Shown here: positions 39,416-48,444 of the stretch, one piece after another
How the letters are laid out: every line of letters begins with the position of its first letter
Numbering within the stretch: the first letter of the stretch is position 1
Origin: Pollutimonas bauzanensis
GTDB taxonomy: Bacteria > Pseudomonadota > Gammaproteobacteria > Burkholderiales > Burkholderiaceae_B
DNA length: 64,000 nucleotides
Assembly: GCF_900129885.1 (NCBI RefSeq)
Contig: NZ_FQXE01000019.1
Location: 17,837-81,836 of the forward strand
Direction of reading: 5' to 3'
The notes under the pieces: model-generated
What the model saw: only the letters and a program-made list of their open reading frames with translations
Databases searched by the model: none
What the model was told of the DNA's origin: nothing
Translations under genes and position numbers: made by a program

Positions 39416-40386
39416 ATTCTTGCCAGCACCGAGCCCCAGGTGAAGCCGCCGCCCACGCCTTGCAGCATCACCACGTCCCCGGCTTTTATGCGGCCGTCCC
39501 GGCGCGCCACGTCGAAGGCCAGCGGCACGCTGGCCGCCGAGGTATTCGCATGGCTGTCCACGGTAATCACCACCTTGTCCTCGGCTATGCCCAGCTTGCG
39601 GCTGAGGAAATTGATGATGCGCACATTCGCCTGGTGAGGCACCATCCAGTCGACCTCATCCAGCGCGATGCCGGCCTGCTCGCAGACCTCGTGCGCCGAT
39701 TTGGCCAGGCAATTCACGGCAAGCTTGAATACCGCCTGGCCGTCCATGCGCAGGAAGGGATCGCCCGTCACCTTGCCGTGCGCGACGTTGCCGGCGGCGC
39801 ACAGGATTTTCATCTGGCTGCCATCGGCATTCAGCTGGGCCGCGATGATGCCGGGCTCGGCCGACGCCCGGACCACGACCGCGCCCGCGCCGTCGCCGAA
39901 CAGCACGCAGGTGCCGCGGTCGTTCCAGTCGAGAATGCTGGAGAACACTTCGGCGCCTATGACCAGCGCCGTCTTGGCGCGCCCCGCCTGTATGAAGGCA
40001 TCGGCGGTGGTCAGCGCATAGACGAAGCCGCTGCATACGGCCTGGATGTCGAAGGCGGCCCCGCCCTTGGCGCCCAGGTTGGCCTGCACCAGGCAGGCGG
40101 TGCTGGGAAACACGAAGTCGGGAGTGGAGGTGGCGACGATGATGAGGTCGACCTCATCGGCCGTTATGCCGGCGTCTTCCAGCGCGGCCTGCGCCGCCCG
40201 GGTGGCCAGCTGGCTGGTCGTCATGCCCGGATCGGCAATATGGCGCTGGCGGATGCCGGTGCGCTCGACAATCCAGGTGTCGGAGGTTTCGATCTGGCGC
40301 GTCGCCAGGTCAGCGGCCAGTTCGTCGTTGGATACGACACGGGGAGGCAAATAGCCGCCGGACCCTATTATTTTGGCATAAGGCAT
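39412..40386 (-). CDS. fabH: 3-oxoacyl-[ACP] synthase III
   Basis: Starts fatty-acid synthesis by condensing acetyl-CoA with malonyl-ACP. 324 residues: Cys118 in [12 protein letters not shown], His in [11 protein letters not shown] and Asn in [14 protein letters not shown] form the KAS III triad; the C-terminus [19 protein letters not shown] is typical. Follows plsX by 21 bp and overlaps fabD by four bases. Confidence 0.98.
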   Translation of the reverse strand: MPYAKIIGSGGYLPPRVVSNDELAADLATRQIETSDTWIVERTGIRQRHIADPGMTTSQLATRAAQAALEDAGITADEVDLIIVATSTPDFVFPSTACLVQANLGAKGGAAFDIQAVCSGFVYALTTADAFIQAGRAKTALVIGAEVFSSILDWNDRGTCVLFGDGAGAVVVRASAEPGIIAAQLNADGSQMKILCAAGNVAHGKVTGDPFLRMDGQAVFKLAVNCLAKSAHEVCEQAGIALDEVDWMVPHQANVRIINFLSRKLGIAEDKVVITVDSHANTSAASVPLAFDVARRDGRIKAGDVVMLQGVGGGFTWGSVLARI

Positions 40387-40407
40387 AGTAGCTTCCAGAC
40401 ACCTGAG

Positions 40408-41490
40408 CTATGGCGCAGGATCAGATAATTCGTTGGTGATCTTCGCAGACAGGGCCGCTGCGGCCTGCAAACTCTGGCGAAGGCTGTCAATGGCGCTTGT
40501 TGTACCATCAAGCAGTCCATTGTGCACTGCTTCACGGGCGCGCTGCAATGCACAAACAAATGCATAGGCATCGGCGGAGCCGTGGCTTTTGATCACGATG
40601 CCGCGCAAACCCAGCAAGGCGGCGCCGTTGTAGCGGCGATTGTCGACGCGGTCGCGGAAACGATTGAGCACGGGCCTGGCCAGCACGCCCGCGGCCATGG
40701 ACAGCGAATCGCGCGTGAATTCGGCGCGCATCATGTTGGCCACCATCTTGGCCAGGCCCTCCATGGACTTGAGCACGACATTGCCCACGAAGCCATCGCA
40801 GACGACGACGTCCACGGTGCCCTTGCAGATGTCGTCGCCCTCGACGTTGCCATAGAAGTTCAGGCCGCTGGCGCGCAGGAGTTCGGCCGCCCTCTTGACG
40901 ATTTCGTTGCCCTTGATGATTTCTTCGCCGATATTGAGCAAGCCGATGGTAGGCCTTTTATGGTGATCGACGGCCGAAGCCAGGGCCGAACCCATGATGG
41001 CGAACTGCAGCAGGTGCTCGGCCGAGCAGTCCACGTTCGCGCCCAGATCCAGCATGGTGGTGGCGCCACCCTTCTGGTTGGGGATGGACGTGGCGATGGC
41101 CGGCCGATCGATGCCGTCCAGCGTCTTGAGTATGTAGCGGCTGATCGCCATCCAGGCGCCCGTATTGCCCGCCGAAATGCAGGCATCGGCCCGGCCGTCC
41201 TTGACGGCCTGGACCGCCACGCGCATGGACGAATCTTTCTTGCGGCGCAAGGCCACCTCGATGGAGTCGTCCATGAGGACGACTTCGGAGGCGGGCAGGA
41301 TTTCGTACCAGCCCGCGCCCAGGCTGCCCTGCGCGCGCAGGGCGGCCTCGATGGCCGCGGCATCGCCCGCGAGCAGCAAGCGCGTATCGGGGTTCTGCTT
41401 CGCAAATTGACAGGCCGCAGGGAGGGTGACCGGCAAGCCGGCGTCACCGCCCATGCAGTCGATGGCGATTCGAATCTCAGTTTTCGACAT
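40408..41490 (-). CDS. plsX: Phosphate acyltransferase PlsX
   Basis: Makes acyl-phosphate from acyl-ACP for phospholipid synthesis. 360 residues: [20 protein letters not shown] at the N-terminus, [20 protein letters not shown], and the [20 protein letters not shown] motif of PlsX. ATG 41490 is used; an in-frame TTG directly precedes it. Between rpmF (47 bp upstream) and fabH, the usual order. Confidence 0.97.
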   Translation of the reverse strand: MSKTEIRIAIDCMGGDAGLPVTLPAACQFAKQNPDTRLLLAGDAAAIEAALRAQGSLGAGWYEILPASEVVLMDDSIEVALRRKKDSSMRVAVQAVKDGRADACISAGNTGAWMAISRYILKTLDGIDRPAIATSIPNQKGGATTMLDLGANVDCSAEHLLQFAIMGSALASAVDHHKRPTIGLLNIGEEIIKGNEIVKRAAELLRASGLNFYGNVEGDDICKGTVDVVVCDGFVGNVVLKSMEGLAKMVANMMRAEFTRDSLSMAAGVLARPVLNRFRDRVDNRRYNGAALLGLRGIVIKSHGSADAYAFVCALQRAREAVHNGLLDGTTSAIDSLRQSLQAAAALSAKITNELSDPAP

Positions 41491-41537
41491 CAAGCGCGCA
41501 ATCTATGGCAGCTATGGCAAGATCGCAAACAACTGGA

Positions 41538-41720
41538 TTATTCGTCGTTCTTGGACTTGAGTACTTTACGGCCGCGGTAGATGCCGTTGGGACTGATGTG
41601 GTGACGCAGATGCATTTCGCCCGTGGTAGGCTCGACCGCCGTCGAAGGCGCGACGATGAAATCGTGCGAACGATGCATACCGCGTTTAGACGGGCTCTTT
41701 TTGTTTTGCTGAACGGCCAT
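41538..41720 (-). CDS. rpmF: Ribosomal protein bL32
   Basis: A 60-residue large-subunit ribosomal protein: [20 protein letters not shown], then [20 protein letters not shown], the usual bL32 ending. It lacks the Cys-x2-Cys pairs of the zinc-binding form, as is usual in betaproteobacteria. Lies 62 bp after yceD and before plsX in the conserved yceD-rpmF-plsX-fab cluster. Confidence 0.97.
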   Translation of the reverse strand: MAVQQNKKSPSKRGMHRSHDFIVAPSTAVEPTTGEMHLRHHISPNGIYRGRKVLKSKNDE

Positions 41721-41782
41721 GATGACTCCTGTAAACGGGTCGCTATTGTACGCGATGATTCCCGCAAGTTATTTCGGTAAAT

Positions 41783-42301
41783 TCAATCTTTCTTTAGTTG
41801 ATCCAGCACCGCGAACGGCGAGGGTCTAACCGAGTCGCTGCCGGGCTCTTCTTCAAGAAGCTCCGGCAACGACGGACAAACATCGTGCTTGGGCACATAC
41901 GGCAGGCAGAGGATGATTTCATCTTCGACCAGGGCCAGAACGTCAAGGCGCTGCGACCCCAGGATACGTTCGATGACATCGTCGGGATCGGTATCGGCGG
42001 CGTCGCCGGCGTCCAGATCAGCCTCGGACTTCACCACCTGCAAGCGGTTGCGGCTATCGACCGCCCATTCGAACGGCTTCATGCAGCGCTGGCACTCCAG
42101 CATCGGCGCGGCCCTTACATGCACTTGCAGGAAACGCTGACCAAACGAGTCCATTTCGCCCTTTATGGCCCAGGACACCATGGTGCCGGCCTGTTCAGGC
42201 AAATCCTCGAGCAGGCGCTCGAATCGATCGATCGGAGCCTGGCCGCGCACTTCCTGGCCCACACGGGTGAGCTCGTACGTGTCAACATACTGTATATCCA
42301 C
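41783..42301 (-). CDS. yceD: YceD/DUF177 family protein
   Basis: Large ribosomal RNA subunit accumulation protein family; YceD is needed for normal 23S rRNA levels in E. coli and plants. 172 residues, acidic, with the CQRCMKPF cysteine pair near residue 72 and a second Cys in the PYVPKHDVCPSLPEL ending. Starts at GTG (42301) behind GGGAA. Always next to rpmF in this cluster, as here. The 221-bp divergent gap to maf (42302-42522) has AT-rich -10-like stretches (TAAAAT, GATAAT) but no convincing full promoter. Confidence 0.92.
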   Translation of the reverse strand: MDIQYVDTYELTRVGQEVRGQAPIDRFERLLEDLPEQAGTMVSWAIKGEMDSFGQRFLQVHVRAAPMLECQRCMKPFEWAVDSRNRLQVVKSEADLDAGDAADTDPDDVIERILGSQRLDVLALVEDEIILCLPYVPKHDVCPSLPELLEEEPGSDSVRPSPFAVLDQLKKD

Positions 42302-42522
42302 GCGAAGTTCCCATCCGAGATTTATTTAATTCAATCCTAATTCAGCCAGCTATTTTAGCCGACCTGGTCATTTGCCCCCTTGATCTTAAACAATATCAAG
42401 CCATGGCAAAAACCGCAGTGTTTGTTTTCCCCTGGCACCCAAGCCTTTCACGCACAAGGAAAACATTAGATAATAGCGCGTTCAGCCCCTTTCAGTCAAA
42501 CTCAACCAGCAAATAGAACACT

Positions 42523-43104
42523 ATGCGTCTTATCCTCGCCTCCAGCTCGCGCTACCGCCAAGAAATGCTGGAACGCCTGGGCCTGCCCTTTACCGCCGTG
42601 TCGCCGGACATCGACGAAACCCCGCTGCCCGGCGAAAGCCCCGCCGCCCTGGCGCTGCGCTTGTCGCTCGCCAAGGCGCAGGCCGTCGCGCCGGCCTATC
42701 CCGGAGCCCTGGTGATAGGGTCCGACCAGGTCGCCACGATGGATGGGTCTCCCATAGGCAAGCCGGGCAATTTCGAGCGCGCCGCGGCCCAGCTTGAACA
42801 GCTCAGCGGGCTAACGGTAGAATTCCACAGCGCCCTGTGCGTCAGCGATGGCCGGCGCCACGAAATCGACGACGTCGTCACGCGCTGCCGCTTCCGCTCC
42901 TTGACCAGGGCCGAAATCACATCCTACCTGCGCCGCGAGCAGCCCTACGACACCGCCGGCAGCGCCAAGGCCGAGGGCCTGGGCATCGCCTTGATGGAAA
43001 GCATGCAATCCGACGACCCCACCGCCATCATAGGCCTGCCGCTCATCGCGCTGAGCCGCATGCTGCGCGCTTTCGGCCTCAACCCCTTGACGCATCCGCA
43101 TTAG
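42523..43104 (+). CDS. maf: Maf-family nucleotide pyrophosphatase (YceF type)
   Basis: House-cleaning enzyme that hydrolyses modified nucleotides; the YceF subgroup prefers 7-methyl-GTP. 193 residues with the Maf motif LILASSSRYRQEMLERLG, the SDQVATMDGSPIGKPG acidic segment, and PYDTAGSAKAEGLGIALME, the form found in YceF rather than YhdE. First of a plus-strand trio with the methylase-family gene (55 bp downstream) and the amidase gene. Confidence 0.94.
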   Translation: MRLILASSSRYRQEMLERLGLPFTAVSPDIDETPLPGESPAALALRLSLAKAQAVAPAYPGALVIGSDQVATMDGSPIGKPGNFERAAAQLEQLSGLTVEFHSALCVSDGRRHEIDDVVTRCRFRSLTRAEITSYLRREQPYDTAGSAKAEGLGIALMESMQSDDPTAIIGLPLIALSRMLRAFGLNPLTHPH

Positions 43105-43159
43105 GCGCGGCCCGCGCCTTTGCGCAACGCCCCTGAAAAACCCCAGACCTGGAGCAGCC

Positions 43160-43879
43160 GTGAAATCAGCAGGAACCTTACATTTGATCCCCGTGGGCAT
43201 GGGCGAGGCGGCCCCCGCGGCCTGGCTGCCGCAAACCGTGCAGGAGCTCGCCGGGCGCCTTACGACCTATATCGCGGAAAACGCCAAGACCGCGCGCGCC
43301 TTCCTGAAATTGATAGGCACCGCCGGCCCCCTGCAGGAAATCACCATACACACGCTGGACAACAAAGTCGATGCGCGGCAGATGCGCGCCTGGCTTGCCC
43401 CGCTGCTCGAGGGAGGTGAAATCGGGCTGGTGTCGGAAGCCGGCTGCCCGGCGGTGGCCGACCCGGGCGCCAAGGTGGTGGCCGTCGCCCACGCCATGGG
43501 CATCCGCGTCGTGCCATGGGTGGGCCCGTCTTCCATCCTGTTGAGCCTGATGGCCAGCGGCCTGGACGGCCAGCGCTTCGCCTTCCACGGCTATGCCCCG
43601 GTGGACCCCGCCGCCCGCGCCAAACAGCTCAAGGCCTGGGAAGCCGATTCGCAGAAACAGGAACAGACCCAGATCCTGATCGAAACCCCCTATCGCAATG
43701 ACGCCATGTTCGACACCCTGAAGCAGGCGCTCAAGGGCAACACCCGCCTTTGCATCGCCCGTTCCCTGACCACCAGCGACGAGCTGGTGCAAACCCATAC
43801 CGTCGCCGAATGGAAAGCCCGCCCGGCTCCCGATCTTGCCAGGAAGCCGACGATTTTCCTTTTCCTGGCCGGCCGCTGA
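43160..43879 (+). CDS. SAM-dependent methyltransferase, tetrapyrrole methylase (RsmI-like) family
   Basis: A 239-residue protein with the two-lobed tetrapyrrole-methylase fold. The SAM/substrate elements are EIGLVSEAGCPAVADPGAKVV, WVGPSSILLSLMASGLDGQRFAFHGY and IETPYRNDAM, all resembling RsmI (16S rRNA C1402 2'-O-methylase). The N-terminus GTLHLIPVGMGEAAPAAWLP replaces the usual VATPIGNLxD of RsmI, so this is probably a divergent paralogue with an unproven substrate. It sits between maf and amiD-like genes, spaced 55 and 3 bp. Confidence 0.85.
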   Translation: MKSAGTLHLIPVGMGEAAPAAWLPQTVQELAGRLTTYIAENAKTARAFLKLIGTAGPLQEITIHTLDNKVDARQMRAWLAPLLEGGEIGLVSEAGCPAVADPGAKVVAVAHAMGIRVVPWVGPSSILLSLMASGLDGQRFAFHGYAPVDPAARAKQLKAWEADSQKQEQTQILIETPYRNDAMFDTLKQALKGNTRLCIARSLTTSDELVQTHTVAEWKARPAPDLARKPTIFLFLAGR

Positions 43880-43882
43880 CCC

Positions 43883-44659
43883 ATGTTCCGAAAATATCTC
43901 GCCGGCGCTTTGCTGGCGCTTCTTGCCGCTTGCGGCGCCCCTGCGCCGGGCGCCCTGGATATCGACCGCAGCATCCAGGCCAAGAGCCAGAACAGCCGGG
44001 TCGAGTTCATCGTGCTGCACTACACCTCCACCGGCAACGAGGCCTCGCTCAAGATCCTGTCGCAGCTCAATGTCAGCAGCCACTACCTGATCACCAACGA
44101 CCCGGCGCCGCGCGTGTATCAGCTGGTGGATGAAAGCCGCCGGGCCTGGCATGCCGGCGTCAGCGAATGGTTTGGCCGCAGCGACATGAACGCAAGCTCC
44201 ATCGGCATCGAGATCGTCAACCATGGGCGCGAGGGCGGCGACTGGGAGCCCTACACGGCGGCGCAAACCGCAGTCATCGGCGCCCTGCTTCAGGACATCA
44301 TCAGGCGCCATCAGATCAAGGCCATCAATATTGTCGGGCACAGCGACATCGCCCCGCAGCGCAAGATCGACCCCGGCCCCCTGTTTCCCTGGAAGCAGCT
44401 GGCGCAACAAGGAATCGGGCGCTGGTATGACGAAGCCCGGGCGCAGGAATACCAGCGGGAGTTCCTGCGCGACGGCCTGCCGGACATGGCCTGGGTGCAA
44501 AGGGAATTGCAGCGCGCGGGCTACAAGGTGGCGCACAGCGGCGTGCTGGACAAGGCCAGCAGGAATGTGATCGCCGCGTTCCAGATGCATTACCGCCCCG
44601 CCCTTTATGATGGCAATCCCGACGCCGAGACCCTGGCCATACTGAAGGCCCTGCCCTGA
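43883..44659 (+). CDS. amiD: N-acetylmuramoyl-L-alanine amidase lipoprotein (AmiD-like)
   Basis: Predicted outer-membrane lipoprotein (258 aa) that cuts the amide bond between muramic acid and the stem peptide. Lipobox LLAACG gives Cys17. Amidase_2 domain (~40-185): zinc ligands in VLHYTSTG, the IGIEIVNHG stretch and VGHSDIAPQRKIDPGPLFPW. A C-terminal PGRP-linked peptidoglycan-binding domain (~200-255) includes VQRELQRAGYKV and AFQMHYRP. Start three bases after the methylase stop, suggesting co-translation. Convergent with msrQ. Confidence 0.92.
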   Translation: MFRKYLAGALLALLAACGAPAPGALDIDRSIQAKSQNSRVEFIVLHYTSTGNEASLKILSQLNVSSHYLITNDPAPRVYQLVDESRRAWHAGVSEWFGRSDMNASSIGIEIVNHGREGGDWEPYTAAQTAVIGALLQDIIRRHQIKAINIVGHSDIAPQRKIDPGPLFPWKQLAQQGIGRWYDEARAQEYQREFLRDGLPDMAWVQRELQRAGYKVAHSGVLDKASRNVIAAFQMHYRPALYDGNPDAETLAILKALP

Positions 44660-44687
44660 GCCGGGCGGGCGAACCCTGCATCGCGCG

Positions 44688-45326
44688 CTAGCGCGCGCGG
44701 CGCTGCCTGATGAAGTAGCCTACCCTGATCAGCAGCAGCATGGCAAGGACCGCGCCATACGCATAGGGCTCGAAGAAATCGTTCTTGCCGGCCCGTACCA
44801 GCCAGAAATGCCACACCGACAATGCGGCAACGGCATAGACGCTGCGGTGCAAGGCCTGCCAGCAATGCCCCATGCGCCGTATCCATCCGCGCGTCGACGT
44901 GCAGGCCAGGGCCGCCATGGGCACGAAGGCGATCATGCCCACGGTGATGAAAGTGCGCTGCAGCACGTCCTCCCACATCGACGCCAGCGACCAGCCGCGT
45001 TCCCAGAAGGCCCAGCCCAGCAGGTGCATGACGGTATAGAAAAAGGCGAACAGGCCCAGCATCCGCCGCAGGCGCACCAGGGCAGGCTGGCGGATGATGC
45101 GGCGCAAAGGCGTGACGGCCAGCGTCAGGAGCAGGGCCACCAGCGCCCAGAGGCCGGATGAGCGGATCAGGAATTCCGCCGGATTGGCGCCCAGGCCATC
45201 GTTGAAACCCAGCCATACCCAGCGCAGGGCCGGGTATAGGGCCAGCAGGAAAACCAGCGGCTTGGCCCGCGCCACCTGCCTGGCCGTCCAATTGGCGCTC
45301 GCGGGGGGCAAGTCCGCGGCGCTCAA
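44688..45326 (-). CDS. msrQ: MsrQ, heme membrane subunit of methionine sulfoxide reductase
   Basis: Inner-membrane heme b protein that passes electrons to MsrP for repair of oxidised periplasmic methionines. 212 residues, about six helices, with the His residues expected for heme in [25 protein letters not shown] and LSVWHFWLV. The start is a TTG at 45326 that overlaps the msrP stop (TTGA), since no ATG exists before the first helix. Convergent with the amidase gene. Confidence 0.9.
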   Translation of the reverse strand: MSAADLPPASANWTARQVARAKPLVFLLALYPALRWVWLGFNDGLGANPAEFLIRSSGLWALVALLLTLAVTPLRRIIRQPALVRLRRMLGLFAFFYTVMHLLGWAFWERGWSLASMWEDVLQRTFITVGMIAFVPMAALACTSTRGWIRRMGHCWQALHRSVYAVAALSVWHFWLVRAGKNDFFEPYAYGAVLAMLLLIRVGYFIRQRRAR

Positions 45327-46279
45327 TAGTTTTTCCCGAGGTCCATGCCTGCATACAGCGACGCGACCTGGTCGGCATAGCCATTGAACATCAGGGTGTC
45401 CACGCGCGGCGCGAAGAAGCCATCGCCTATCCGGCGCTCGGTGGCCTGGCTCCAGCGCGGATGGGGCACGCCGGGATTGACATTGGCGTAGAAGCCATAT
45501 TCGCGGGGGGCGATTTTCACCCAGCTGGTGACCGGCATCTTTTCGACCAGGCGGATCTTGACCAGGGACTTGCCCGATTTGAAGCCGTATTTCCAGGGGA
45601 TGGCCACGCGCACGGGAGCGCCATTCTGGTTCGGCAGCGTCTTGCCATAGACGCCGAACACCAGCATGGTCAGCGGGTGCATGGCTTCGTCGATGCGCAG
45701 CCCCTCCACATACGGCCAATCGATGATCCGGTCGCCCAGGCCCGGCATATTGCCCGGCTGCACCACGGTGACGAACTCCACATACTTGGCCTTGCTGGTG
45801 GGCTCGACCTGCTTGAGCAGCGCCGCCAGGGAATATCCGGTCCAGGGAATCACCATGGACCAGGCTTCGACGCAGCGCAGCCGGTATATGCGCTCTTCGA
45901 GGCCGGCCAGCTTGCGCAGGTCGTCGATATCGAAGCTGCGCGGCCTGGCGGCCTCGCCCTCGACGCTCACCGTCCAGGGCGAGGTCTGCATCTTTGCGGC
46001 GTACTCGAGCGGGTCGGTCTTGCCGGTGCCGAACTCGTAGAAATTATTGTAGGAGCTGACATCTTTTTCGGAAGTCTGCTTATTGCTCAGCCAGTATTCC
46101 GGATTGGGCGCGGCCGGCAAAGCCGGCCGACTCGCGTCCGCGGCGGCCAGCGCAGGCGGCAAACCGCCCGCCCCCAGCGCCAGGGCCGCCGCCTGCTGCA
46201 GCCACCTGCGCCGCGACAGCCAGACAGCCTCGGGCGTGATCTCGGACGCCGCAATAGGCGGCATTTCTATCCTGGGCAT
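45323..46279 (-). CDS. msrP: MsrP, molybdopterin periplasmic methionine sulfoxide reductase
   Basis: Periplasmic Mo enzyme that reduces methionine sulfoxide in envelope proteins. 318 residues from ATG 46279. Twin-arginine signal [19 protein letters not shown] (residues 21-39) exports the folded protein. The molybdenum-ligand Cys136 lies in [35 protein letters not shown] is the usual family box. Operon with msrQ, translationally coupled. The frame is open 28 codons upstream but the Tat signal fixes this start. Confidence 0.95.
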   Translation of the reverse strand: MPRIEMPPIAASEITPEAVWLSRRRWLQQAAALALGAGGLPPALAAADASRPALPAAPNPEYWLSNKQTSEKDVSSYNNFYEFGTGKTDPLEYAAKMQTSPWTVSVEGEAARPRSFDIDDLRKLAGLEERIYRLRCVEAWSMVIPWTGYSLAALLKQVEPTSKAKYVEFVTVVQPGNMPGLGDRIIDWPYVEGLRIDEAMHPLTMLVFGVYGKTLPNQNGAPVRVAIPWKYGFKSGKSLVKIRLVEKMPVTSWVKIAPREYGFYANVNPGVPHPRWSQATERRIGDGFFAPRVDTLMFNGYADQVASLYAGMDLGKNY

Positions 46280-46341
46280 GGCATTGCCTTGATTCGGGGG
46301 TACGGGATTATGACGGCGGCCGCCGCCGGAAAGTTCCAGGC

Positions 46342-46995
46342 CTACACGCGCTCCAGCATCCACGCCTGCATTTCACGCACGCTGGAAACCATCACGGTGG
46401 GCTGCGCCTCGAGCAGGGTGCGCTCGTCGTGCGCGCCATAGGTGACGGCCATGCTGTCGACGCCCGCGCTGGCGGCCATTTGTATATCGTGCGAGGTATC
46501 GCCCACCATCAGCACCTGGCCGGGGCTCAGGCCGAGCTCGTCCATGATTTCCAGCAGCATGGCCGGATGCGGCTTGCTGAAGGATTCGTCGGCGCAGCGG
46601 GTCGTATGGAAATGGCCTTGCAACCGCATGGTGCCCAGCACCCTGTCCAGGCCCACGCGGCTCTTGCCGGTGGCCACGCCCAGGACCACCTGGCGCGCGC
46701 GCAATACTTCGAGCAAATCGACAATGCCGTCGAAAAGCCTGATTTCCGGATCGCGGCGCAGGAAATGAAAGCGGTAGCGCTCCAGGAAGAAAGGCAGCTT
46801 TTCGGCGGTCAGCGTCGGAACGCAACGATACAAGGCGCTTTCCAGGGAAAGCCCGATCACCCAGCTGGCTTCGCTGGCGCCCGGCACCGGCAGATCGAGA
46901 TCGGCGCATGCCGACTGGATGGCTTCCACGATGGAATGGGTCGAATCCATGACTGTGCCGTCCCAGTCGAAAACCACAGCCTCATAGCGTTTCAC
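46342..46995 (-). CDS. HAD-family hydrolase, phosphoglycolate phosphatase-like
   Basis: A 217-residue HAD subfamily IA phosphatase: nucleophile motif [12 protein letters not shown] (residues 8-19), motif II in [11 protein letters not shown], the Lys in SKPHPAML and the acidic motif [10 protein letters not shown]. Resembles Gph and the HAD proteins often found beside rluC in betaproteobacteria; the substrate is not determined. The start overlaps the rluC stop by four bases, so the two are co-translated. Confidence 0.9.
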   Translation of the reverse strand: MKRYEAVVFDWDGTVMDSTHSIVEAIQSACADLDLPVPGASEASWVIGLSLESALYRCVPTLTAEKLPFFLERYRFHFLRRDPEIRLFDGIVDLLEVLRARQVVLGVATGKSRVGLDRVLGTMRLQGHFHTTRCADESFSKPHPAMLLEIMDELGLSPGQVLMVGDTSHDIQMAASAGVDSMAVTYGAHDERTLLEAQPTVMVSSVREMQAWMLERV

Positions 46996-47960
46996 GAATT
47001 GCGCTCCAGATAGTCAAGAATATGCGTGCAGGCGGGCGGCAGCGGCGCGCTCAGAACCAGCGGCTCGCCCGTCAAAGGGTGGGGGATTTCCAGCAGGCCG
47101 GCATGCAGGAACATACGGGTAAACCCCAGTTTGGCGAATTTCGCCCGCACGTCGTCCGGCCCGTATTTGTCGTCGCCCACTATAGGATAGCCGCTGGCGG
47201 CCAGGTGCACGCGTATCTGGTGCGTGCGGCCGGTGCGCAGCTCCGCTCCCAGCAGGCTGTAGCGGCCGTAGCGTTTTTGCAGGGTAATGATCGTGTGCGC
47301 CGCTTTGCCCAGCGCATCCACCTTGACGCGCCGCTCCCCCGAAGCCGTCAGCCATTTGAGCAGAGGCTGGCGCATATGCTGCTTGTCATTGACCCAATCG
47401 CCGACCACCAGCGCCTGGTAGTGCTTGCGCCCGCCTCCTTCGCGCATCATGTCGTGCAGGGCCAGCAAGGCCTTGCGCCTTTTGGCGACCAGCAGCAGGC
47501 CGGAGGTGTCCCGGTCCAGGCGATGCGCCAGCTCAAGAAAAGCCGCGTCGGGGCGGGCGGCGCGCAATTGCTCGATGACGCCGAACGACACGCCGCTGCC
47601 GCCGTGCACGGCCACCCCCGCCGGCTTGTCGATGACTATCAGCGCGTCGTCCTCGAAAACGATGGGAAACACGGCGGGCGGCACCAGCCTGGCTTCGTCG
47701 GGCCGGGGCAGGCGTATGGGCGGCACGCGCACGGTATCGCCTTCTTCGAGGCGATAGTCGGCGTTGATGCGGCCCTTGTTGACGCGCACCTCGCCGCCGC
47801 GTATGGCTTTGTACAAATGGCTTTTCGGCACCCCTTTGCACAGGCGCAGCAGGAAATTGTCAATGCGCTGCCCGGCCTGCTCGGCGCCGATTTCGACAAA
47901 ACGCACGCTCGGAGCGGGGTTTTCGGTAATAACAGTTTTGCGCATAGGGAAAAGCGGCAT
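46992..47960 (-). CDS. rluC: 23S rRNA pseudouridine synthase RluC
   Basis: Makes pseudouridines 955, 2504 and 2580 in 23S rRNA (E. coli numbering). 322 residues: N-terminal S4 RNA-binding domain (GQRIDNFLLRLCKGVPKSHL), then the RluA-family catalytic core with the Asp in AHRLDRDTSGLLLVAKR and the RTHQIRVHLA box. ATGs at 47960 and 47945 are both possible; neither has a strong ribosome site. Divergent from rne, as in many proteobacteria. Confidence 0.95.
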   Translation of the reverse strand: MPLFPMRKTVITENPAPSVRFVEIGAEQAGQRIDNFLLRLCKGVPKSHLYKAIRGGEVRVNKGRINADYRLEEGDTVRVPPIRLPRPDEARLVPPAVFPIVFEDDALIVIDKPAGVAVHGGSGVSFGVIEQLRAARPDAAFLELAHRLDRDTSGLLLVAKRRKALLALHDMMREGGGRKHYQALVVGDWVNDKQHMRQPLLKWLTASGERRVKVDALGKAAHTIITLQKRYGRYSLLGAELRTGRTHQIRVHLAASGYPIVGDDKYGPDDVRAKFAKLGFTRMFLHAGLLEIPHPLTGEPLVLSAPLPPACTHILDYLERNS

Positions 47961-48444
47961 ATAATCGCGTCAGCCTATAGAAGCTGAAAAAAACCGCCAA
48001 ACGTAGAGATGCAAGGGTGCGTCTCCGTCGGACGAACAAAGGCCATATTGTACTGCCTGCCTTTCAGCTTCTGGGTCATTTGGTCGCCGGGGCAAGCCCG
48101 ATCCCAAAAACAGTGGTGTGGCATAGTGCCCGCTGTTTATCCAGATCTCCTGCCAACCGCGTGCGGCACTGAATCTTTGCGAAGTTTGTCAACGTTTAAA
48201 TGCACCAGCCGCGATTCACACACGCGACTGCCGTTCCCAGCAATTTTTTTGTCAACCACTATAGTGAATCTGACCTCCCTGCTGACTGAACTGCGTACCT
48301 ACAGGTCCGCTGTGCCTTCCTGACACAAGGTGGGCATTGCCGACGCAGTCAGCAAGCCCCCGCTGCAGATTTAGCGCCACACACCGAGTGACCCGCGGTC
48401 GTGCGCCGATTATCGGCGCGCCATGACTACGGAGAAATACACTC
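47961..48444 (+). promoter_or_regulatory. rne long 5' leader / rluC-rne divergent region
   Basis: 484 bases without a supported gene between the divergent rluC and rne start codons, the longest gap in the window. It must hold both promoters and probably a long rne leader; in E. coli a leader of about 360 nt mediates RNase E autoregulation. I see a clear hairpin near the rne start and a TTGTCA in an AT-rich stretch near 48249, but cannot place a full promoter. Confidence 0.55.
48403..48419 (+). promoter_or_regulatory. Hairpin before the rne start
   Basis: GCGCCGA and TCGGCGC pair perfectly over 7 bp around a TTA loop, 25 bases before the rne ATG and 11 bases before its GGAG site. Placed to influence ribosome access or to be an RNase E-sensitive leader element. 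Confidence 0.45.
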
